DNA from: Enoplolaimus lenunculus
Taxonomy: Eukaryota; Nematoda; Enoplea; Enoplida; Thoracostomopsidae
NCBI GenBank assembly: GCA_030248215.1
Contig: JASANG010003092.1
Location: 620,001-684,000, forward strand
DNA length: 64,000 nt
Reading direction: 5' to 3'
Positions 1 through 13,054 of the stretch are shown piece by piece; position 1 is the stretch's first letter; every line of letters starts with the position of its first letter. Both the position numbers and the translations under genes were made by a program. The notes below the pieces were generated by a model. The model made no database searches, was not told the origin of the DNA, and worked only from the letters and a program-made list of their open reading frames with translations.

Positions 1-190
1 AATTTGAATCCGACTATGTGCATGATCTGAAGTGTTATCGTATCGTTTTCTGTTGCAGTTGTTCAGATAAGCAGCCCGTATTATCTATTTAATTATAACT
101 GGGACTCCAAAACATAAACGCGTTGCCAATTCTGGCAACTGCTTTTCTAGTACAGTATTTTTATTACTTGTCTTGCTATATTTATTTCAG

Positions 191-597
191 GTGGAATCAA
201 AAAACATCACACAGTGTCTGGCGTTAGTCAAGAATCGGTCGCTGCAATCAGTGTTGCAACTGCAATTGCATCACGACAACGGCCAACATCTTCAGATAGT
301 AGTCTAGCGTCGTCGTCTGCATCGTCTACGACTGCATTAATTACAGGTCAAGCAACAACAAGAACAACTGCTAATCCTGCGGAACAGTCTAGACGGGCTA
401 CGACAGGCCTAGACATTGCCTCGAAGACAGAAAACTCCGGGCAGATGTCGACCGCACGAGTAGACTCAGAAATACGGCATGAGGCGGCGCCAGGGACTGG
501 GTCTTGCTCTACAGTTTTTGGTGGGGGTGGGGGAGGTTTGACATCCGCGTGCCAAGAAATTACTGAACGATTACTAGGAAGACTAGAAGCGCTTGAG
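191..597 (+). CDS. Internal exon of an unidentified Ser/Thr/Ala-rich protein (partial)
   Basis: An open stretch lies between an acceptor (TTTATTTCAG just before 191) and a strong donor (GTGAGT at 598). It reads GIKKHHTVSGVSQES at its start and EITERLLGRLEALE at its end. The middle is rich in Ser, Thr and Ala, with a run of six glycines (GGGGGG) near residue 105. The last 20 residues look helical and could begin a coiled coil. The exon starts with two bases of a split codon and ends in phase 0. It cannot be joined directly to the exon starting near 7214: the phase does not match and a stop follows at once. The rest of this gene therefore lies upstream of the window or in exons I could not find. 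I do not recognise the protein. The composition resembles the next gene, so a distant 5' exon of the same locus is possible but unproven. Confidence 0.5.
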
Positions 598-722
598 GTG
601 AGTTATAAGTAGTACTATTTTGTGTTTTAATTTGTTTCTTTAGGTCGAGGTCGTACGTTTCTAGGATCTGTCGAGTTATTTTGTTAATTTCTGCTCAAAA
701 GTGTATTCTTAGATATATTTTG

Positions 723-1222
723 CAGGGTTCCACCAGAATTCCTATTCCAGCCGGCATTCCTGCAAAAATCGTTCAGCAAGTCTCGGTATTTGGCAGGTCT
801 CGGACTCGGTTTTTTGATTCTCGGTTGTTTGGAACTGAGACCAGAAACAGCAAATATATCGATGTTGTTGAGTTAAGTGATGCCTGATGAATAAAATTTC
901 ACTGTGGATCTATGAATTTTCATAGTTACGCAATAATTATGAGCAGACTTTTTCAAAAACTACAAAAAACTGACAAACACAAAAAACTGCGAAAAGCCCA
1001 TTAAAAAGAATTTATTTTGAAATTTTGATTTTTACGGTAGTGATCAAAAATTTTGGTCGAAACTGAGACTTCTCATGGTAGGTCACGGTAGTCAGGTCTC
1101 AGTCTCGGTCCCGGTCTCGGTTTGTAATCGAAACAGCCCATTCCTGTTAAGTTGTTAAATTGAAAAATTTCGTTTAGTTCCTGTTCCTGTTCCGGCAAAA
1201 TTAAGTTCCTGTTGGAACACTG
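723..1222. mobile_element. hAT-like non-autonomous element, CAGGGTTCC family (500 bp)
   Basis: The left end reads CAGGGTTCCACCAGAA and the right end TTCCTGTTGGAACACTG, an imperfect inverted repeat. The flanks are ATATTTTG (715-722) and GTATTTTG (1223-1230), an 8-bp target duplication matching at 7 of 8 positions, as hAT transposases make. The interior has short runs of GGTCTCGG / GACCGAGAC on both sides. No transposase is present. Open frames inside it (for example 681-887) are by-products. Confidence 0.65.
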
Positions 1223-3289
1223 GTATTTTGCTAAAAGGGCATATAAATAATTTTCGATTGCTAGATGTGTACTCAAAACCAGAACGGTAGAGAAATGCTT
1301 ATCTGCTGCATCGAAATAATTGCATTAATTGTGCATTCTGGGAAGTAATTATGTTTAGCACATACCGCTGCATTGTTTCTGACTGATTTTGTTAAAAAAT
1401 TTAATCAGTTAGGCTGGGAAAGTTAATAAAGTTAATGACACAAAATCTCAGCACATTCAGCTTGATCGAAAGCTAAAAATTTCTATAGCAAATAGTTGGC
1501 TACTTAGAATTTTAAAACACTAGTTTTCAGCTGATATTAGGGTCCAAAAAACAACAAACGAAAAAAACCCCCAAAAAACTTAATTGCAGGATTTCGTCAG
1601 AGCTTGATAACCTATTGCAAAATGTTAGTAGGGGCTACACACGTTTGAGAATACGAGCCTAGTTTATATTTGAATTTTTTATGTGTATATTTGTGTGCAC
1701 GATTGTTAAAATCGCAGTGAAATAAATAAACAAATAGTGCGTGAAAACGCTCTACAAAATTGTTTTAATCGTGAATACAACAGTAAAAGCTTAATATGAT
1801 TGCTGCTGTCTTAAAACGATTCAATTATCACATTGGCAGCAGAGCAGTCTCACTTATGGCATAGCGGTGGCGGGCTTCAGGAATGAACCCCTTTAATGAT
1901 TTTTAACAAAGGTTTTTAGGAAGTTCTTCTTTAAAACAATTTTTAGTTAGCAATTGGAACTCTGTTTTGAAATTGTTGTAGAACTGTAATATTCCCCTTT
2001 TCAAAATCACGTCTTGGTCTGCGCCCCTGAATCAGTTGTGTTGTTTTGTGAGAGCAAATTCAGTCTTTTTTTCTCAAATTTAAGTACGTAAATGAAAATT
2101 GTTTTAATTTTCGCAGCAAATTGTTTTGTTTTTTGTTTTTTTTTTGCTTTATTGCTTTGAATTGTGTTTTGCTATGTTTGTGCTCTTTTGTGATATTATT
2201 TGGTGGGTTTTGTTTTAGAAGTGAAATTTGTATATTCATGAATGTGAATGTTTCTCTTCGATTTGTTTTTGGCTGGTCTGTGTGTTGTTTAATCACGGTG
2301 GGTGCTTGATGGCACAATTGTATTTTCATCAAATGCTGCTGGAATGACTAAGCTACACTGCTGAGAGATAACAGATATTTGTTGTCAAAATTGTGCAAAA
2401 ATATAAAAACATAATATTGTTGGTGTTGTGGTTGTTTTGAAGCGAAATTATTATTATTGTGTTTGTTGTTAAGAGGCAAGAGTGGATTTATGAGTGGTGG
2501 CAAATGACGAGTTTGACGACTTTTGTTTCTGTTGCGAGTGTAATTTTTAGTCTACAAAGCTTGGATCTCGGACAAATTTTAGCAAATGACATGCTTAAGG
2601 TGGTTTGTTGAAAATTGTAGGAGTTTAGTGTTTCCGGCTTTTGATGTATTGGAGAATTGAGAGTGGCTTTTAGGCGTGTAGGTATTTTAAATTCGTTGGA
2701 ATATGTAAGCGTTTACAGATGAAAACAAATAGGCCACAACCGATGATGCTTATATGCCAGCTTCTGTTTTGTACACCAAAACGATGGCTTCCCACGATGT
2801 TGATAATCGCTTGTTTACTAGTCTATTTCTTCGTCTTAATTTTTGCAACTTTAAGTCGAAAATGCATAGCGCAGAAATTTAGCAACTTTGCAGCCTTAAA
2901 ATTGGTACCGTAGAACTTGGCATCATCGACGTCTATAAAATAAGCCAATTTTCATTGTAGTCCTATTGAGGTCCTTGTTCAGTACGTCGGCCCAAACCGA
3001 TACCCTTAAAAACTGGCTTAAAAGTTTAGCAATTATTTGCGCATATTTCTTGTGACGGTGTTGGATTTAAAATGCGATGGTAGAAAGTAACAACCCTCCC
3101 TGGCTCGCTGCCTGTGTAATTTTTAAAACAGGAAACCCAGCCAAAAAATGTGAATCGAACATCGAAATAAAAGAATGTTATTGTTAGTTTGTAATTTAGC
3201 AACTGCAACATTTGTATATAAACGATTTGTTGCAAAACAAATCTCCACTTTTCGTCTGAAACGTGTAACTGAGTATTTTTCAACATTTT

Positions 3290-3465
3290 AGTTACGGGCG
3301 TAGCCAGAATTTCATTTCGGCAGGGTATAATGTCATGTAAACGAAATATTTTTTACCTTTAAGATCTCGAAGGTTATTTTCAAACCTGTTAAAAGTGATT
3401 TATTTTTCACAACTAAATTTGTTTGAGGCATTATTATTCTCTGTATCCGCGCCTGTATACGCTGC
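3290..3465. repeat. Dispersed repeat, GGCGTAGCCAGAATTTC type
   Basis: The stretch begins GGCGTAGCCAGAATTTC and ends near TATCCGCGCCTG. Similar openings occur at about 27164, 29572 and 45825 (GATTTCATTTCGG or close variants), and all lie near the text CGCCTCT or CGCGCCT. It is probably another short TIR element, but I did not find a clear target duplication. Confidence 0.35.
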
Positions 3466-4511
3466 GGAATTCAGTTGTTTTTTTTGTTATTTTGCGCCGA
3501 TGTTAATAATACCTACCGTGATGTAGTAAAATTTAATTCAAAGTTATAAGTTAAAGTTGATGCAGTGTTGTGTATGTACTTTGCCGCAGTGATTGCATCA
3601 TTTTTTTCGACGAGGAAAGATTAATGAACGTACATCACGTAACGCTTGTTTACTTGCATTTAAGTAGTTTAACGACAGTCGTTTTTGTTAGGATTAATGT
3701 TTGTTAAACGTTTAGTTTTCGTCGCATTTCAGTGTGTTTTTTGTGTCTTGATTCTATCGGCAGATATATTTTTGAGTGAAAGTTTAGTTTATTAGAATGG
3801 TGAGGGCAAGTAAAACTTAGCAACTGTTTGAATAACAAACTTATGTTTTGGGAATTAGTTGCCATGCAGGAGAGCAGCAGCTGATCCATAAACGAGACGG
3901 GTCCGCATATGTAATGGCGCTATATAGAATGGTGAAAGGAGTCTAGCTAGCGTAATGAACCAGAAGCCAAATTTAATTTTAATATTTCGCAAGGTAGAAA
4001 GGGTCTTGGGGGGGGCGGTTTGTATAAAATGATCCATTTTATGTTATGCGAAATTATTTCAGTTTAAAAATTGGAGGGGCCACCCACCGATTTCGCCCTG
4101 GGCTTCTGCGTTACTGTACAGGTAGATTGTAAGGAGGTTCAGATGTGTACTGGTCAGTACACGATGCAGTAAGGCAGTATAGTGTACACTATGACGCTTT
4201 AACGGTTATGGCTGGTAAAGACGCTTACAGCGTGCATCGCGTTGGTGAAACCATTTTGTAGTGGGTTTGGTTTGTTTTGCTCAATAGTTGAGTTTAATGG
4301 TTGGTAACAATTGAACAATGGTCAAAATTCGAAGTTTCTGGAATTGGCAAATTGCGAAGCTTGTTGTATAGTTTTAAGCTACGTTTTTAAATACAATCGA
4401 AACTTGACGAAATTAGCCGCGATAGCTTTTAGCTGTCTGTAGTAATATGTACGTAAACCCCAAACTACGAGAAATTTGCAGTTTCACTAAGCAGTCAACA
4501 GGGATATGCGA

Positions 4512-4642
4512 TTTCGGACAAAAAAGCGAGACCGAGACCGAGACCAGTCAAATCCTGATACTTGCCGATACCAGCCAAATCCCGAGACTTGTCGAGACCG
4601 AGATCGAGACTGAGACTGACACCGTCCATCTTTGGCAGTCAA
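4512..4642. repeat. GACCGAGACC simple-repeat fragment of a dispersed element
   Basis: Six-base steps of GAGACC / GAGACT run through the segment. The same motif is found inside the element at 723-1222 and near 26140-26330 and 31770-31830, so it is probably the interior of that family. The Glu/Thr-rich open frame over it is a by-product. Confidence 0.4.
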
Positions 4643-6477
4643 TTAAATAAATTATTTACCAACAGTGGAAAACTTTTAAATTTTACTTTCATTCAAACGT
4701 TTGTATCGTGGAAAATATACAGCGAACTAAAGACTTTTCATGTTAGCAACTTTGTTACTTAATGATGCGCCTCGGAAGCCTTATTATCGTTCTGACAATA
4801 TTGTTTTAAAATTCTCGAAACTTGTTTACCCGACATAACTGCTACATTTGTTTTGAATCGTATGTATAGTGAGTGAGAATTCAAAGGGCTATGGTGAAGC
4901 GGTTTGTTGTGAACTGACGTTTAAAAGTAGGTCAACCGTTTGTATAAATCGCGTCATGTACTGCGTTCGTGATGCGCTGTTGTTAAATATATTTTCGTGA
5001 TTTTTCAAAAGCTAAACACTGCTTTCACTGCTTTTTAGCTTTGTTATTAATTGCAAATGTGATGATGTCGGTTATGTTTTCATGAGCCTTAAATGAGACG
5101 GGGATAAAAAATTTTATATTTTGTTCGAACTTTTTTTACATTTTGAGAATATGTTTCAGTTTTGAATAAACTTCGACAGCGACTGTTTAGTTCTTTTCGT
5201 TTATGCAACGTTTTGTGACATTTTACCTAAAATGTTGTGGATGAATTTTTGGAAAAAAATACCGAAAATGATATTAGAAAAGCAATATTTTATTAATTTT
5301 AGCAAATTATGATTTTTAATTTTAATTTGTGCTCATTATTGCTGCAGTTGTTGGTAATAATAACGTGATAGTTAAGTTTTGAAATCGTCGAGTTTGTGAT
5401 GTCGACGGCACGTACGTTTGCACTTAACTCAGCGTTGTATTGTCAAGATGTAGCTTGTGAATTGACCATCAAGCCGTGGTACTATAAGGTGCGACATGTT
5501 ACGACCAGCTTGTAACCTGGTTCCGCCGGAATTTCCGTTTCGGCTGGAACTCCTGTACAATTTGGATTAGTGTTTACATGATAAAATTATTTTGAAACTA
5601 TGCCAAACCAATCGCAGTTGTTCAGTACGCCAGTATCTTAAGCATCTGGCAGTTATACACGAGGGGTTTGTTTGGTCACTGGTAGAGAGCAGATGCCTGA
5701 TTTAAGTACCCATATTCTCAAAACTGTGTAACGCTTTTCCGCAAATGGTGTAAGGTTTTGTTTCCTGTTGTAGAATTAGTGACTAGCGAAGTTCGAAATA
5801 CAGTAGATTTTTCGCGTTTGATTTGAACTGCTTTTCTGTTCGAATGTTTTAAATGCGCATTCCGCAATTACTGGAGTTTGTTGAAACGGAATATGATTTT
5901 GGGTGTATTTGGTAATTTGTTCATTTCGAACAATTGCAGCATATCTGTAATGAAAAAATACGAACGTTGTTAGTCGTAATGCGTTAATCTGGTATAATTG
6001 AATATATAAGTGTGTTTATTGTTTTAGCACGAAGTGGCGTCACTGCGTTCCGAAAAGACTTTGTAAGTGTGGTTTATAGGTATTTTCTTTTCTGTGTTTG
6101 TAGCGTGTGATGGAATAAAGTTAGAGTAGTTTCACAAAAGGTTATGTTTCGCATCATTCGCTCATACGATTGTATTGGTATCAAACTATTGCATTATCAG
6201 TGGCATCTCTTTTCTGGCGAGTTGTTTGCTAAAATGCACACGAAAGCATACTCGACTTTGCATAAACTCTCATATGCTAAGTTAATAAGTTGGTATTATT
6301 TTCGGCCCAAAGGAGGTGTTGGGACTGAAATAATTCAGTTTTTTAAATTCTAATTTTGACATGAAACAATTAGACGGGGTCATGAGAAACTTAAATGTGC
6401 AAAAATATTAAAAATTTGGCAATTTTTAGGTAAATGAAGGCTGGCGGGCATTTTACCAAGAAGAGCCGTTTATATTT

Positions 6478-6664
6478 AGGCTTCCATTGCTAAAGTCTAA
6501 ACCTAAACCTTAAATGTGGGAAAGTGCACTAGAGCCATTCAATTTGTACCTGTCCTGCGGCGTCAGTACTCTTCACCCACATTTAAGCCTAAGATTAAAA
6601 AGGCTTCCATATGCCAAAGTGTAAGCCTAAACCTTAAATATGTTGGGAAAGTACACAACAGCCT
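6478..6664. repeat. Two direct copies of a 60-70 bp repeat
   Basis: The phrase GGCTTCCAT..GCCTAAACCTTAAAT..GGGAAAGT occurs at 6478-6537 and again at 6601-6664. A related copy is near 20410-20465. It includes one or two TTAGGC-like hexamers, so it may be a relic of the TTAGGC-bearing elements. Confidence 0.4.
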
Positions 6665-6723
6665 TATTAGTCTACCATTTTACTGATGTTTAACTGGTTC
6701 CTTTTTGAATGTTGGTAACGTAC

Positions 6724-7150
6724 TGTAGCGACCCGAATAAGAGGAAGCCCCATTTTGAGTCCCAATCTATAGGAGTCCGTATCCCTAATAAGAGTCCGTA
6801 AGCGGATAGTGTTCCTAAACCCTATGTAGAGCCCATAAATGTTAATTTTTTCTAATTAAAAGTGCATAAATAACTCCAGGCAAAAATAAAGTTAAGTTCA
6901 AAAATTTAAAGCATACTTAAGTTTTGAAAGTACATTCCTAAGTATAACCTTGCATTATCGCTCAAGCTTTTGATACAAGACAAATAAACGTTTAATTCAA
7001 CGGATAATTGCAGTACCTGCTATATATCAGTAAACGAAGGGTGACGGAGCGTGGGATAAAAATGAATAACAATGCGTAGCCGAATACCACGGGGTACCCT
7101 CTGGAGAGGCCAAACAAATATCTGTCCCACCTCGTGTTCGGGTCACTACA
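6724..7150 (+). mobile_element. 430-bp repeat with TGTAGTGACC ends (solo-LTR-like or TIR element), copy 1
   Basis: It starts TGTAGCGACCCGAATAAG and ends GGTCACTACA. A second full copy is at 52784-53223, with partial copies at 20725 and 31902. The TG..CA ends, AATAAA near 6981 and overall size suggest a solo LTR of a retrovirus-like element. The inverted ends of about 20 bp are long for an LTR and would suit a non-autonomous DNA transposon. I found no clear target duplication and no internal coding region. It ends 63 bp upstream of the start codon at 7214. Confidence 0.6.
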
Positions 7151-7213
7151 TACAGTAAATGTGTGTGTGAGTTCAGTAGAAATGAATATCCATTGATTTG
7201 TGAAATTTATAGG

Positions 7214-9715
7214 ATGGCAGGCGAACTGGCGATGTTTCACGATAAGTTTGGTGCAAATTCGTCAGCTGGCACCGGCGTGACGACCGCAACGACGATACCT
7301 GGATCGAATCGGTCACCAGCAGGAATTGCATCGACGGCGTCACTGGCAACTCCCGTTGCAACAGGTGCGAATAGTGCAACTGGCGCTACTGGAGTCGGAG
7401 CGACGTCAACAACTGCAGGAGCGTCTACTCCGTTCGGTTCAACAGGAGGATCGTCGACAACAACGTCAACATCGTCGCTGTTGCCCGATTTGACGAGGCA
7501 GTTGGAAATTTTGCGAAACAAAGAAGCCGAATTGTCGCAACGTCGAACGGAGTTGCAGAAAGAGTTTGACGAAAAACAAATCGATCTGGACTATCGTGAA
7601 CGAGCGATCGTTGAAAAAGAGGTGAGCGAGTTGTTTCGACGGTATGGTTGAAAAAACACATGGGTTTGAGATCAACGTATTTGTTTCACTGTCATGTGTC
7701 ACGAAAATTTTGAAGTGGAAAATGACACAATAATGGCAATAAAATTTGAATTCTAATCAAAATCTAGAGTTGTAATTATTGATTTGTATTTTACCTGACG
7801 ATTCTGTTTCGTCTGCAGTGGCTTTCTATCGCTGTAACACGACTTGGGGGTGGCGCCGAACCCACCGAATTTCATGATTTATGAATCCGAACTTTGATTT
7901 CAAAAAATTTCTATGGACGCAGCAGAAATATGTGAAAATTTCTTAATAGCGAACAAGGAATAACTCATTGAAGCATGGGCTGAGGTTCAGAATCTCAAGT
8001 GTTAAAAGTTTCCGAACAATGGCCCAGTCTGTTTTAATTTAATTTCAAAAAGAAATGTCTCTGAACGTTGCCGGCCTGCGCTGTACATGCATAGACTGTT
8101 GTTTTTACTAGATAATGATTTTGTTATCGTTGTAGTTGTTAAGTTTTCGCATTTGTTTTACTCACAGAAAACTCTGGCACGGTTCGAAGAAGACATCGGA
8201 CACAAATGGAACCGGCTTGCCGAAGTTTGGGGTCATTTTCGGTCTCAAGGTATCCCGTTAGCTCCTCTAACCGGTGGTAAAAATGATATTTTATTCCCTG
8301 ATTCGAACATTCACAATCCGCCACGAGCCGCAAAATATAATATGTCACGTGGTACGAGTTCAACTCAGCAGCCTACGGTACCCCCCTCTTCAGTAGGGTT
8401 TCTGCAGCGAAGTTCGACGATTTCCGGTGTGTCTAATAGTGCTGGTGTTGGTAGTAGTTGTAGTAGCAGTAGTAGTTCTGGTGCACCCTATCGTGGCAAT
8501 TTAGTCGGTAATGCAAATCTAAATAATCAGCCGTCTGTTCCTAATATTTTAAAGCATAAAAATCGTGATTGTGTAGTAGCAGATCATGGATCTATAGCAG
8601 AGAGTAATATTGGAAACGAAACCACTGCTGGAGAAAATACTGGTAAGAAGTCGAACACGCGGTTTCCGTCTGGCAACAACGACAACAGCAGCAGCAGCAG
8701 CAACAACAACAACAACAACAATAACAGCTACAAGTCCCCGGTGACGACTCCACGAGTGAAACACGGCGCTTCGGCTTCGATTGACTTAAGTGATTGCGAT
8801 TCAGTGATGACTTGTGTTACGACGCTTTCAAATTCCGGGCAAGGAGCAGCCCCGTGTGACAACACTGGAAATGGAGACAATAGTTTGCCAGCGGCGGGCA
8901 GTAGCCCGACTTGGCAGCATGAACAACGTTCAGCGTTTGATAATACGCCGCCGTTGATGTCAGCGGTTGTTGCAGTGCCACCGCATTTGGCAGGCGCTGC
9001 AGTTAACGAAGCTAAGCTGGCAGCGAAGTTGACCGCAGCGGCTGCTGCTGCGGCGGCCGCTAATTCTACAGTCACTGGTGGTAATGCTACTGGTGTTACA
9101 GCGCCTGGGGCTGGTAGCGTTGGCCAATCGAATGGGGATCACCGACAGGTCACCCCTCTTTCTGATAATAGTCTGGCGACACCCCTCTCGCGGTCTGGTA
9201 CTAGTGGATTGGTTACAACTGCGGCACTGGCGAATCGGTTAGGCAGTAGCTCAGCGAATGGTGCTGGCAAAGGGCATCTATCAACGTCGGGAGTCGCACT
9301 TAGCAGCTCGGGATCAGATATCAGGTCTGCCGTGTCAGCTTCAAAAGATGCTCCCGATAATCGGTCTAGTAAACGTGCCTCAAAATCAAATATGCCATCT
9401 CAGTCAAAATCCAGCGGTGGCAAGTCAAAAACGAACAGCAGTTGTCAGCAACAACTGAATTCCGCAACCAGTACAGGGTCTAGTATGATCAGTTCCCTAT
9501 CGAAACGATTACCTCACGTTTCGAAACATTCGTCACCGCCGAAAGCAAGCTACAGTAATCCGTTGTTCTCTGACGCAACTGGTCTAACAACTCATGTTGC
9601 TGTTAGTAGTAACGGTGCCCCTGCCGCAGCCACTATACCAGTATCCGCTGGTTCAGTAGCAGGCATTCAGCAGCTACTTCCGTCAAAATTAGCGTCCTCG
9701 ACCAAGAAGAAATAG
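7214..9715 (+). CDS. Unrecognised coiled-coil, low-complexity protein (two exons, 651 aa)
   Basis: Exons are 7214-7621 and 8168-9715, joined in phase 0 (donor GAG|GTGAGC, acceptor CTCACAG|AAA). The ATG at 7214 follows TTTATAG, a possible trans-splice or splice acceptor; an upstream GTG-initiated extension is not needed. Residues 1-88 are Gly/Ser/Thr/Ala-rich. About 89-160 form a charged coiled coil (LEILRNKEAELSQRR.. into KTLARFEEDIGHKWNRLAEVW), the only segment that looks ordered, and it spans the exon junction. The remainder is disordered: a Ser run, an Asn run near 8700, an Ala run near 9040, and Lys/Ser-rich patches ending TKKK. I know no family with this arrangement. The patchy basic regions would fit a nuclear or scaffold role, but that is a guess. 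An AATAAA lies near 9977. Confidence 0.8.
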
Positions 9716-12700
9716 GGGGTGGTTTGAATTGAATTTCTATCGGTTGCATTCAAATTATTTTTTATTCTGGTAAGAGAGAGATACTGATCATGAAGCGAAG
9801 TCATTGGTGCAATCTTCGTTTAACGATACTGATTTTTTACGCAGGAAATGTGCTGGGACAGTAAAGCAGAGAAACTTTCCGGCTCTGCGGATACGTACGT
9901 CATTAGATTGAACGTGTCGGAACGACATTTACGGTTTTATTATGGGTTGGTTCAATGATAGTTGCATCATTTAAAAATAAAAATACCCAAATCTGCAGTA
10001 GGTCGATAAAGTTACTTGGAATGCCTTGACTGAACTGTGTGCAACTCGATTTTCAATATGGTGCTACGATTTGCTTTAAATGATGTATATAGTGGTATCC
10101 GAGTTATTGAAGACTTGTAGCCGGGAGACTCCTTAAAGGTTAGTAAATGGTTGGTGCATGTTGTCAAACGTTGCTGGTTGAAACACATTTCAGCACGAGT
10201 AGGTCAGTTTTACTAACGGGTTGTTAAGATTATATTTGCAATATTCAATGGTTGAGTATTAATTTATATAAACTCTAGTTAAAGTAACGATTTGAGGTGC
10301 ATTTTGTGGCCTACAGCTTTCTTACGCTGTACTGTGTTTTCAGTTTTTTTAATAATCTGTGTTTGAAAGCAAAACGTTTGTTTGCCAAAACAAACTGCTA
10401 TCGTCTAGCACACAAATTGCTGGTTTGATTTAAGCATCAATATTTTGTAAACAAACTTTATTTTAAAGAATTTGTGCTGGGACTCACATCTGAAACGTCT
10501 AGTAGAGGATCGTAAAGGCAGTACCGGATAGAGACAGGGGTGGGGGCTTCCCCAGAATTCCAGTGTGGTCGCCCCTAAACTCGCTGGTGAGAAGCCAGAC
10601 GCATTTTAAAACTTTGGCGATTTTTGTTTCAGCCCATTAGAGTGGGGGCTAGTTTAGGGATGGTGCACACAAAGGGGGAGTATGTGGCAATGGCTGCTGT
10701 AATAATTTAGTGAAACTTATTGTTGTATTTGAAACTTATTTGTCTTAAACTATTTTGGTCGTGTTTTTATTTCCAATATGGTGCATTTCTTTATATATGT
10801 ATGATTGTACACTTGTGTAATTTTGCGTTTATTTTCCAGCGTTCAGTATAAAGATGTGCTGACCAAATCACATGTGGCCTTTGCTTCTAAATTGGTTTAT
10901 ATTTTTATTGTCTTTCGCTGTTTTATACTTTTTATTATACCTGTTGATTAGGAATTTTTGTTGAATGCTCTCTTGAAACACAATACCTTGGTCCCTTGGG
11001 TAAATTAAGTAATTTTGTCTTTTATACCGAAGTTTTTGCAAATTATAAAGTGTTTGTTCATATATGTTTCAAATAATATGCTTAAATAAAAGCGGAGAAA
11101 ATGAGCATTTGAAAGTGACTGTGCAGGTTTGTTCCGAGCTTTTATAATATTAGAAATTGTTGCAGTTTAAACTATTTTTCGCAAAAACTGTTCGTTTTGA
11201 GTCTAAATTTTTTCACAGTGGTACATTTCCGCAGTGGTACACATCAACGTTTACAACTCCTCGCCGCTTTCTGAATCTAAATATGTTTATGGTGTGGTTT
11301 CACTTTTATGTTTAATAGCCCTATATTTGTTCTCTATAATCCAGAGCGGCGGTTGTTTTGTGTTTGGTGCTTGATGGTGGAATAGTTAGTAATTATCGGG
11401 CAATCACATAAAGTTTGGTTTAGTTTTGAAACATCTAAAAATAAATTAAATATGACAGTTGCCTTTAAACGATGATGTTTTGTGTAACTATTGCGACTGA
11501 AATATTGTGGTTGTTAATTTTTTTAAACCTTGGTCCATTTAATCGTCGAAAAATGATAACTGCTTTCGATATAAAGCATTTAATTCTATTCTGAAAACGT
11601 GGCCGTGCATTGACTTATACATATATTTGTATTTCTGTTAAATTTTGCAAGGTTCGCTATGCTTTTTGGGTGCCTGTGTTCACTATATCATATGTCAGTA
11701 AAAGTCTGCGGTTGGCGTTTTCGTCTGAGCGACTACGTGTAGTATATATACTTATTTTTTCAATAGCGTTTGGTCATTCACATAATAAATGCATTCCGGA
11801 AAAAATAAATTTTAAGTGTAACCAAAGCTATATCCTCAGCTTACTGGACATATACACATTGAGATTATATTGTGTGGGATTTGCATACCAAAGGCAGGCG
11901 AATTGCGATTTGTCCCTATTGATTCGACGTCGACGTTAAAATATGGGCTCTCGTATCGGATGAACGAACAACTACAATGTCGTTACAAAACCACTTGAAA
12001 CTATAGCGTCATAATGAAAAACGTAAGGTTGAAATCCAATTATGCATTCAGCAGGATTTAGTGTTGTTTCTATTATAGAAATACGGAAACTCTGTTTTGT
12101 GCTGAAAATTCTAAATCGTTGGTATACATATAATGTATCGCAATTTTTCATTGCAGAACAGAAATGCAGCATCTGTTCGATATGAAACAACCTTGAAATT
12201 TTTTAGTGCATCCGCTATATTTTTGTTTAATTTTAGAAAGGCCAGTGAATATTTGCATTATTGATGAGCACCGGATGTTCCGAAAAGAAATATGTATCCG
12301 AAATGCTATTGTGTAAAAAATTTGGAATAATTTGATATGAAATGCGTCATCAGAGTCCGATGTCTGGTGAAAGATCGATTCGCAAGAAACCTGATACGCA
12401 AACGGTGGCCCGTGGGCGACATCTGAAATGGCCTCCGAAATGATAAACCTGCAGTTGTATTTAAAGGCAAGTGCGTATTGCAGCTATCCCCAGTTAAAAT
12501 CAAACGACGAAGCATTCGAACAAAATGTTTTCAATATTATATTGAATTATATAAACTGTTGTGGCAGCAACTATGAAAGCAAAAAGGCTGAAATAGAACA
12601 ACTCTAAATTTCACAAACAATATAAACCGAAAAAACCAAATCTACTCACAAAATCGTCAATAGTCCAACATTGTGACTGAGGTTTGAATACAGAATTTCC

Positions 12701-12779
12701 TTTCGTCAGCTGCAGCGACTTAATGGTGAAACAATGCAATTTATTCCAAAAACTTTTTCACACTAACATTTCGATATTC
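9716..12779. other. Intergenic stretch, no gene seen
   Basis: The first few hundred bases are likely the 3' UTR of the gene ending at 9715. The 109-codon open frame at 11610-11939 has no recognisable motif, biased composition and no splice context, so I do not call it. No tRNA, rRNA or well-bounded element was found here. Confidence 0.5.
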
Positions 12780-12858
12780 GGATATATCCGGATATCCGGA
12801 TACATATTTCATTTCGGATCCATATCCGAATATTTTTCATATCCCGATATCCGGTGCC
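12780..12858. repeat. CGGATATC short tandem repeat
   Basis: The phrase GGATATCCGGATA, partly palindromic, is repeated with variants such as CGATATCCGG through this segment. It is low-complexity DNA. Confidence 0.55.
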
Positions 12859-13054
12859 CGTCTGTAATCACGAGTTTCAAGGAAGCCGCTGTCACCTGAT
12901 GGCCCTGGGCTATAAGAAAAATCTCTTTTAGCCCAGTGCAATCGCGAGCTCGTTTTGAAAATTACATTGTGATATCCCTGGGTTATAAGAGATTTTGTGG
13001 CGCCGTTGGCAAAATTATTGTGAACGGCGCGTAAGCGTAAGTATCTGTCAATAT

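Larger units (their letters stand above)
1231..6477. other. Intergenic or intronic AT-rich DNA without a recognisable gene
   Basis: No open frame here has a known motif or convincing splice borders. The stretch holds scattered repeat fragments: a tail shared with a SINE-like family (1626-1662, reverse copy about 5700-5735), a GACCGAGAC-type fragment near 4520-4630, and a short relative of the CAGGGTTCC element at 5505-5565. Around 2100-2300 it is T-rich on the + strand. If the exon at 191-597 belongs to the gene at 7214, this is a long intron. Confidence 0.5.

Noticed and set aside
191-7621. Joining the exon at 191-597 directly to the exon at 7214
   Set aside because: The first ends in phase 0, and the acceptor at 7213 would shift the second out of frame, with an early stop.
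11610-11939. 109-codon open frame as a small membrane protein gene
   Set aside because: No known motif, no splice or transcript context, and AT-rich composition like the surrounding non-coding DNA.
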